DNA of 35,755 bases from Treponema sp. (GTDB lineage Bacteria > Spirochaetota > Spirochaetia > Treponematales > Treponemataceae), in the NCBI GenBank assembly GCA_022640795.1, contig JALCCK010000025.1, positions 1 to 35,755 on the forward strand, read 5' to 3'. Below the pieces are notes generated by a model that saw only the letters and a list, made by a program, of their open reading frames with translations, was not told where the DNA came from and did no database searches. The first letter of the stretch is position 1. Each line of letters opens with the position of its first letter. Shown in pieces: positions 32,303-35,755 of the stretch. Both the position numbers and the translations under genes were made by a program.

Positions 32303-34903
32303 ATGAAGGTTTTATCACCGAAAGCGCAGCGGCTGATAGTTACGCTTGCACAAAAAGAAGGCAGAAGAAGCGGCAGCGACCAGCTGCTTCCCGAGCACGT
32401 ATTGCTGGCGCTGTTGAAGAGTGCGGACGGATTGGGGTATATCCTGCTGCAGGCGCTGCATCTTAATGTTCTTACTTTTCAGCTGGCGCTCGAACAGAGC
32501 CTGACGGCTCATGCTCCTGTTGCCGGCTACAGCGATCTTCCTCCCGGACGGCGGCTGCATGCCATGCTGGACGTCGCCGCTATCGAGTCCCGTTCTCTTT
32601 CAAATGAATATATCGGAACTGAGCATCTTGTTCTGGCGGCAATACGTGAAGAGCAGAGTATAACCGAACGGTATTTCGAAAAAGCAAGCATAACGATTGA
32701 AGATGCCCGTTCCGCCGTTCGTGATGTTCAGCTAAAAAATATTTCTTCTGCCTCAGAACGTACGGTACCGGATACTACCGGCTCTGTTTTTCAATCTTTG
32801 CTCGGCTCTCCGGGGGACGACAGTTCTTCACAGCAGGCCAGAAATACGGAAACCGATAAAAATACCCGTAAAAATCAGTCCCATTCAGATTCGTTTCTTG
32901 CCGAATTCAGCCGGGATTTAACCGGTCTGGCCCGTGAAGGTGCGTCCGATCCTGTTGTCGGCCGTAAGAAAGAAATCAGAAGGGTTATACAGATCCTTTC
33001 GCGACGTACAAAGAATAATCCCGTTCTCATCGGAGAGCCGGGAGTCGGAAAAACCGCCATAGTGGAAGGGCTTTCCCAGTATATTGCTGCCGGAGAAGTT
33101 CCGCGGAATCTTCTTAAAAAGCGTATTCTTTCTCTTGATCTTGCGGCCATGATAGCCGGTACGAAATACCGGGGTGAATTTGAAGAACGCATGAAGAAGA
33201 TGATGAAAGAAGTGGACGAAGATAAAAATATCATTCTTTTTATTGATGAGCTGCATACGATCATAGGCGCCGGCGGTCCCGAAGGAACGATGGATGCTTC
33301 AAATATCATAAAACCTGCGTTGAGCCGCGGAGAACTCCAGATAATCGGTGCGACGACGACAAAAGAATATCGTAAATACATAGAAAAAGATTCTGCACTT
33401 GAACGCCGTTTTCAGATTGTAAAAGTGGAAGAACCTGACGACGCAGAAACAACGGCGATCCTTGAAGGCATCAAGTCCCGGTATGAAGATTTCCACGGTG
33501 TTATCTATGATGACGATGTTATTCCGACGATTGTGAAATTCGCGCGGCGCTATATACCGGAACGGTTCCTGCCAGATAAGGCGATTGATATACTTGATGA
33601 GGCCGGTGCGGCAAAAAAGATTCAGGAGGAACTTCGTCCTGCAGAGCTTGAAGAACTCGAAAAAAGCGAAAAAGAGCTTGAAGAAGAAAAAAAAGCCCTC
33701 GTACAGTCGCAGGATTTTGAAAAGGCTGCAATCGTACGGGATAAAGTCAAGACTCTTCAGAGTAAACTTGAAATTTTCAGAAACTACTGGGAGCATACTG
33801 CTGAAAATGTGAAGAAACGTGTTACTGCTCAGGACATTTCCGTTATCATAAGTAATATGACGGGAATCCCGCTTTCCCAGCTTGATGAAAACGAGACGAG
33901 ACGGCTGCTAGATATGGAAAAAGAGATTCATAAAACGGTCATTGGACAGGATGAAGCAATAAATCTGATTGCAGGTGCAGTCAGACGTAACAGGGCCGGC
34001 GTTTCTTCTCTTTCGCATCCGGTCGGATCTTTTATTTTCCTCGGTCCGACGGGTGTCGGAAAAACGCAGCTTGCCAAATCACTTGCAAAATTTCTGTTCG
34101 GAACAGAAGAATCTCTTATCCGCATCGATATGTCGGATTACATGGAAAAACACAACGCGAGCCGCCTTGTAGGAGCTCCTCCTGGATATGTCGGCTATGA
34201 AGAGGGCGGCGTACTGACTGAAAAAGTCCGGCAGCATCCATATTCTGTCGTTCTGCTCGATGAAATAGAAAAAGCTCATCCTGATGTGTTTAACCTTCTG
34301 CTGCAGCTTCTTGAGGAAGGCGAGTTGAGCGATAATCTGGGGCATACGGTCAATTTCAGAAATACCGTCATAATAATGACGAGCAACGCCGGTGTCCGCG
34401 AAATCACGAGCGAGAACCGTCTGGGATTTTCAACAGAAACCCAGGGCGTACTGCCGTATACGGAGATCCGGGCAAGTGCAATCGGTGAGCTGAAAAAACT
34501 TCTGAGCCCGGAACTTTTAAACCGTATCGACGATGTTGTCGTTTTCAGGGCGTTAACGGAAAAACAGGTCGATGCTATTCTTTCTATTCAACTTGACGAG
34601 CTGCGGTCCCGGCTTTCCGAAAAGAATTTTGGGCTCACCATCCGTCCCAAAGCCCGTACCTATCTTGTTGAAAACGGATACGACGTTTCAATGGGTGCCC
34701 GTCCCATGCGGCGGCTTATCCAGCGGGAAATAGAAGATCCTCTTTCAAAGCTTATCCTTGAAAACAGAGACTATTCGGGAAATGAAATCATTGTCGATAC
34801 CGCCGAAGGAAAACTTTCGGTACGGTTCAAACGGCAGCGGAAGCTGAAATCTGCTGAAGATAAAAAACTTATAGGTGCTCCGTCGTACCGAGAACAGAAA
34901 TGA
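32303..34903 (+). CDS. clpC: ATP-dependent Clp protease ATPase subunit ClpC
   Basis: 866 residues. N-domain with two Clp_N repeats (about 1-145), D1 with Walker A GEPGVGKT at 244-251 and Walker B ILFIDELHTIIGAGG, a middle region with a UVR motif (SQDFEKAAIVRDKVKTL, about 468-485) typical of ClpC and absent from ClpA, and D2 with Walker A GPTGVGKT from 581. The tripeptide L707-G-F709 fits the loop that docks on ClpP, so it should be a proteolytic unfoldase rather than a ClpB disaggregase. It follows mcsA and mcsB, its usual adaptors. ClpP is not in the window. avtA starts in its stop codon (ATGA). Confidence 0.95.
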   Translation: MKVLSPKAQRLIVTLAQKEGRRSGSDQLLPEHVLLALLKSADGLGYILLQALHLNVLTFQLALEQSLTAHAPVAGYSDLPPGRRLHAMLDVAAIESRSLSNEYIGTEHLVLAAIREEQSITERYFEKASITIEDARSAVRDVQLKNISSASERTVPDTTGSVFQSLLGSPGDDSSSQQARNTETDKNTRKNQSHSDSFLAEFSRDLTGLAREGASDPVVGRKKEIRRVIQILSRRTKNNPVLIGEPGVGKTAIVEGLSQYIAAGEVPRNLLKKRILSLDLAAMIAGTKYRGEFEERMKKMMKEVDEDKNIILFIDELHTIIGAGGPEGTMDASNIIKPALSRGELQIIGATTTKEYRKYIEKDSALERRFQIVKVEEPDDAETTAILEGIKSRYEDFHGVIYDDDVIPTIVKFARRYIPERFLPDKAIDILDEAGAAKKIQEELRPAELEELEKSEKELEEEKKALVQSQDFEKAAIVRDKVKTLQSKLEIFRNYWEHTAENVKKRVTAQDISVIISNMTGIPLSQLDENETRRLLDMEKEIHKTVIGQDEAINLIAGAVRRNRAGVSSLSHPVGSFIFLGPTGVGKTQLAKSLAKFLFGTEESLIRIDMSDYMEKHNASRLVGAPPGYVGYEEGGVLTEKVRQHPYSVVLLDEIEKAHPDVFNLLLQLLEEGELSDNLGHTVNFRNTVIIMTSNAGVREITSENRLGFSTETQGVLPYTEIRASAIGELKKLLSPELLNRIDDVVVFRALTEKQVDAILSIQLDELRSRLSEKNFGLTIRPKARTYLVENGYDVSMGARPMRRLIQREIEDPLSKLILENRDYSGNEIIVDTAEGKLSVRFKRQRKLKSAEDKKLIGAPSYREQK

Positions 34904-35755
34904 TACAGATACATTATTCAAATTTCGGAAAGAAATTGACGGGGACCTCCGGTATCGGCCTGCTGATGGACGATATCGGAAAACCGCTGCCTTCCGGCCT
35001 GGAACCGTGTCTTTTCGGCGGCGGGAATCCGGCAAGAATTCCACAGGTAGAAAAGATGTACCGTACCCGTATGGAAGAAATTCTGCAGAATGGGGATGAA
35101 TTTGAACGGTTGATAGGCTGTTATGATTCTCCGCAGGGGAAAACGTCTTTTGTCAACGATGTCGCCGCTTTCCTTGCAACTGCCTACGGCTGGAAAATAG
35201 GTCCGGAAAACATCGCGGTAACAAACGGGAGCCAGAGTGCCTTCTTCTATCTTTTCAACATGTTCGGCGGAACGTCCGGTACGGGAAAGAATATTCGTAA
35301 AATGAAGATTCTTTTTCCGCTCGTTCCCGAATATACCGGATATGCCGATCAGGGTGCTGAAGACGGTATTTTTGTAAGCATTCCATCTGATTTTAAATTT
35401 TTCGGAAACCATACGTTCAAGTATTCTGTTAATTTCGATCTGCTGGAACGTTTTATGAAGGCGCACCATGATATCGGAGCTCTGTGCGTAACCCGTCCGA
35501 CGAATCCGACGGGAAATGTTCTGACCAATGAAGAAATTCATCATCTGGCACGGCTTGCCGCCGGCTACCAGATTCCGCTCTTTATCGACAATGCGTACGG
35601 ACTTCCCTGGCCTGATATCGTATTCACAAGTGATCCGGAACCATATTGGGACGAAAACGTCGTTCTTTCGTTAAGCCTTTCAAAGATAGGGCTTCCCGCG
35701 CTCCGGACGGGTATCATCGTAGCGGATACGCGCATAATAAAAGCACTGTCGAATA
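34900..35755 (+). CDS. avtA: Valine-pyruvate aminotransferase, partial
   Basis: 285 codons from ATG 34900 (ATGA overlap with clpC) run open to the window edge, so the C-terminal third is missing. It is a fold-type I PLP enzyme: SNFGKKLTGTSGIGLLMDD (typical AvtA start), VTNGSQSAFFYLFNMF, TRPTNPTGNVLTNEE, the PLP-binding FIDNAYGLPWP, and SLSLSKIGLPALRTG with the Schiff-base lysine. It exchanges amino groups between valine and pyruvate/alanine. The link to the Clp genes is probably only positional. Confidence 0.9.
   Translation, partial: MIQIHYSNFGKKLTGTSGIGLLMDDIGKPLPSGLEPCLFGGGNPARIPQVEKMYRTRMEEILQNGDEFERLIGCYDSPQGKTSFVNDVAAFLATAYGWKIGPENIAVTNGSQSAFFYLFNMFGGTSGTGKNIRKMKILFPLVPEYTGYADQGAEDGIFVSIPSDFKFFGNHTFKYSVNFDLLERFMKAHHDIGALCVTRPTNPTGNVLTNEEIHHLARLAAGYQIPLFIDNAYGLPWPDIVFTSDPEPYWDENVVLSLSLSKIGLPALRTGIIVADTRIIKALSN

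Noticed and set aside
1..35755. CRISPR array or mobile element to go with the Cas2-like gene and the AT-rich block
   Set aside because: No regularly spaced repeats, transposase, integrase or flanking duplications were seen on either strand.

Overview
This window looks like chromosomal DNA from a Treponema-like spirochaete of moderate GC content. The evidence is gene content and order: uvrA next to a large LptD-like barrel, phoH / 7TM-HD / ybeY / corC-tlyC / TPR in one overlapping cluster, prfB and ftsY near lolCDE, several secreted proteins that resemble no common family, and loose spirochaete-type lipoprotein signals. The species cannot be named from the sequence alone.

Left part (1-9110). 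A truncated nucleoside kinase with a TGS domain and a tRNA-Val(CAC) lie on the minus strand behind one strong promoter. Divergent from them is an AT-rich block (about 842-6670) coding for a cytoplasmic-type Cys sulfatase, a LacI regulator, a lipoprotein sugar-binding protein and two CUT1 permeases, with a near-perfect 18-bp palindrome on its promoter. It is followed by a pair of half-size CHR (chromate-transporter family) genes with their own candidate promoter and operator, and by a minus-strand anaerobic sulfatase-maturating radical SAM enzyme. Together they suggest import of a sulfated sugar, desulfation in the cytoplasm by a formylglycine sulfatase, and possibly sulfate efflux through the CHR pair. 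The efflux step is inference.

Middle part (9206-21614). A tightly packed plus-strand run: uvrA, lptD-like, phoH, pgpH-like, ybeY, corC/tlyC and a secreted TPR protein. phoH has a second promoter. The run ends in a long hairpin and converges on a secreted minus-strand protein of unknown function.

Right part (22549-35755). Two back-to-back promoters drive the unknown minus-strand gene and an orphan Cas2-like gene. The Cas2-like gene heads a run with prfB (with the classic +1 frameshift site), a PEGA-like secreted protein, ftsY, another secreted protein and lolC-lolD-lolE. An extended -10 promoter then starts mcsA, an mcsB that has lost its key catalytic residues, clpC and avtA (cut by the window end).

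A recurring feature is the very short or absent mRNA leader. In uvrA, the Cas2-like gene and the minus-strand unknown gene, a good -10 box ends only 6-7 nt before the start codon. The nucleoside kinase start lies one base after the tRNA end. No CRISPR array, insertion sequence or rRNA was seen, and no gene-free stretch exceeds 300 bases.
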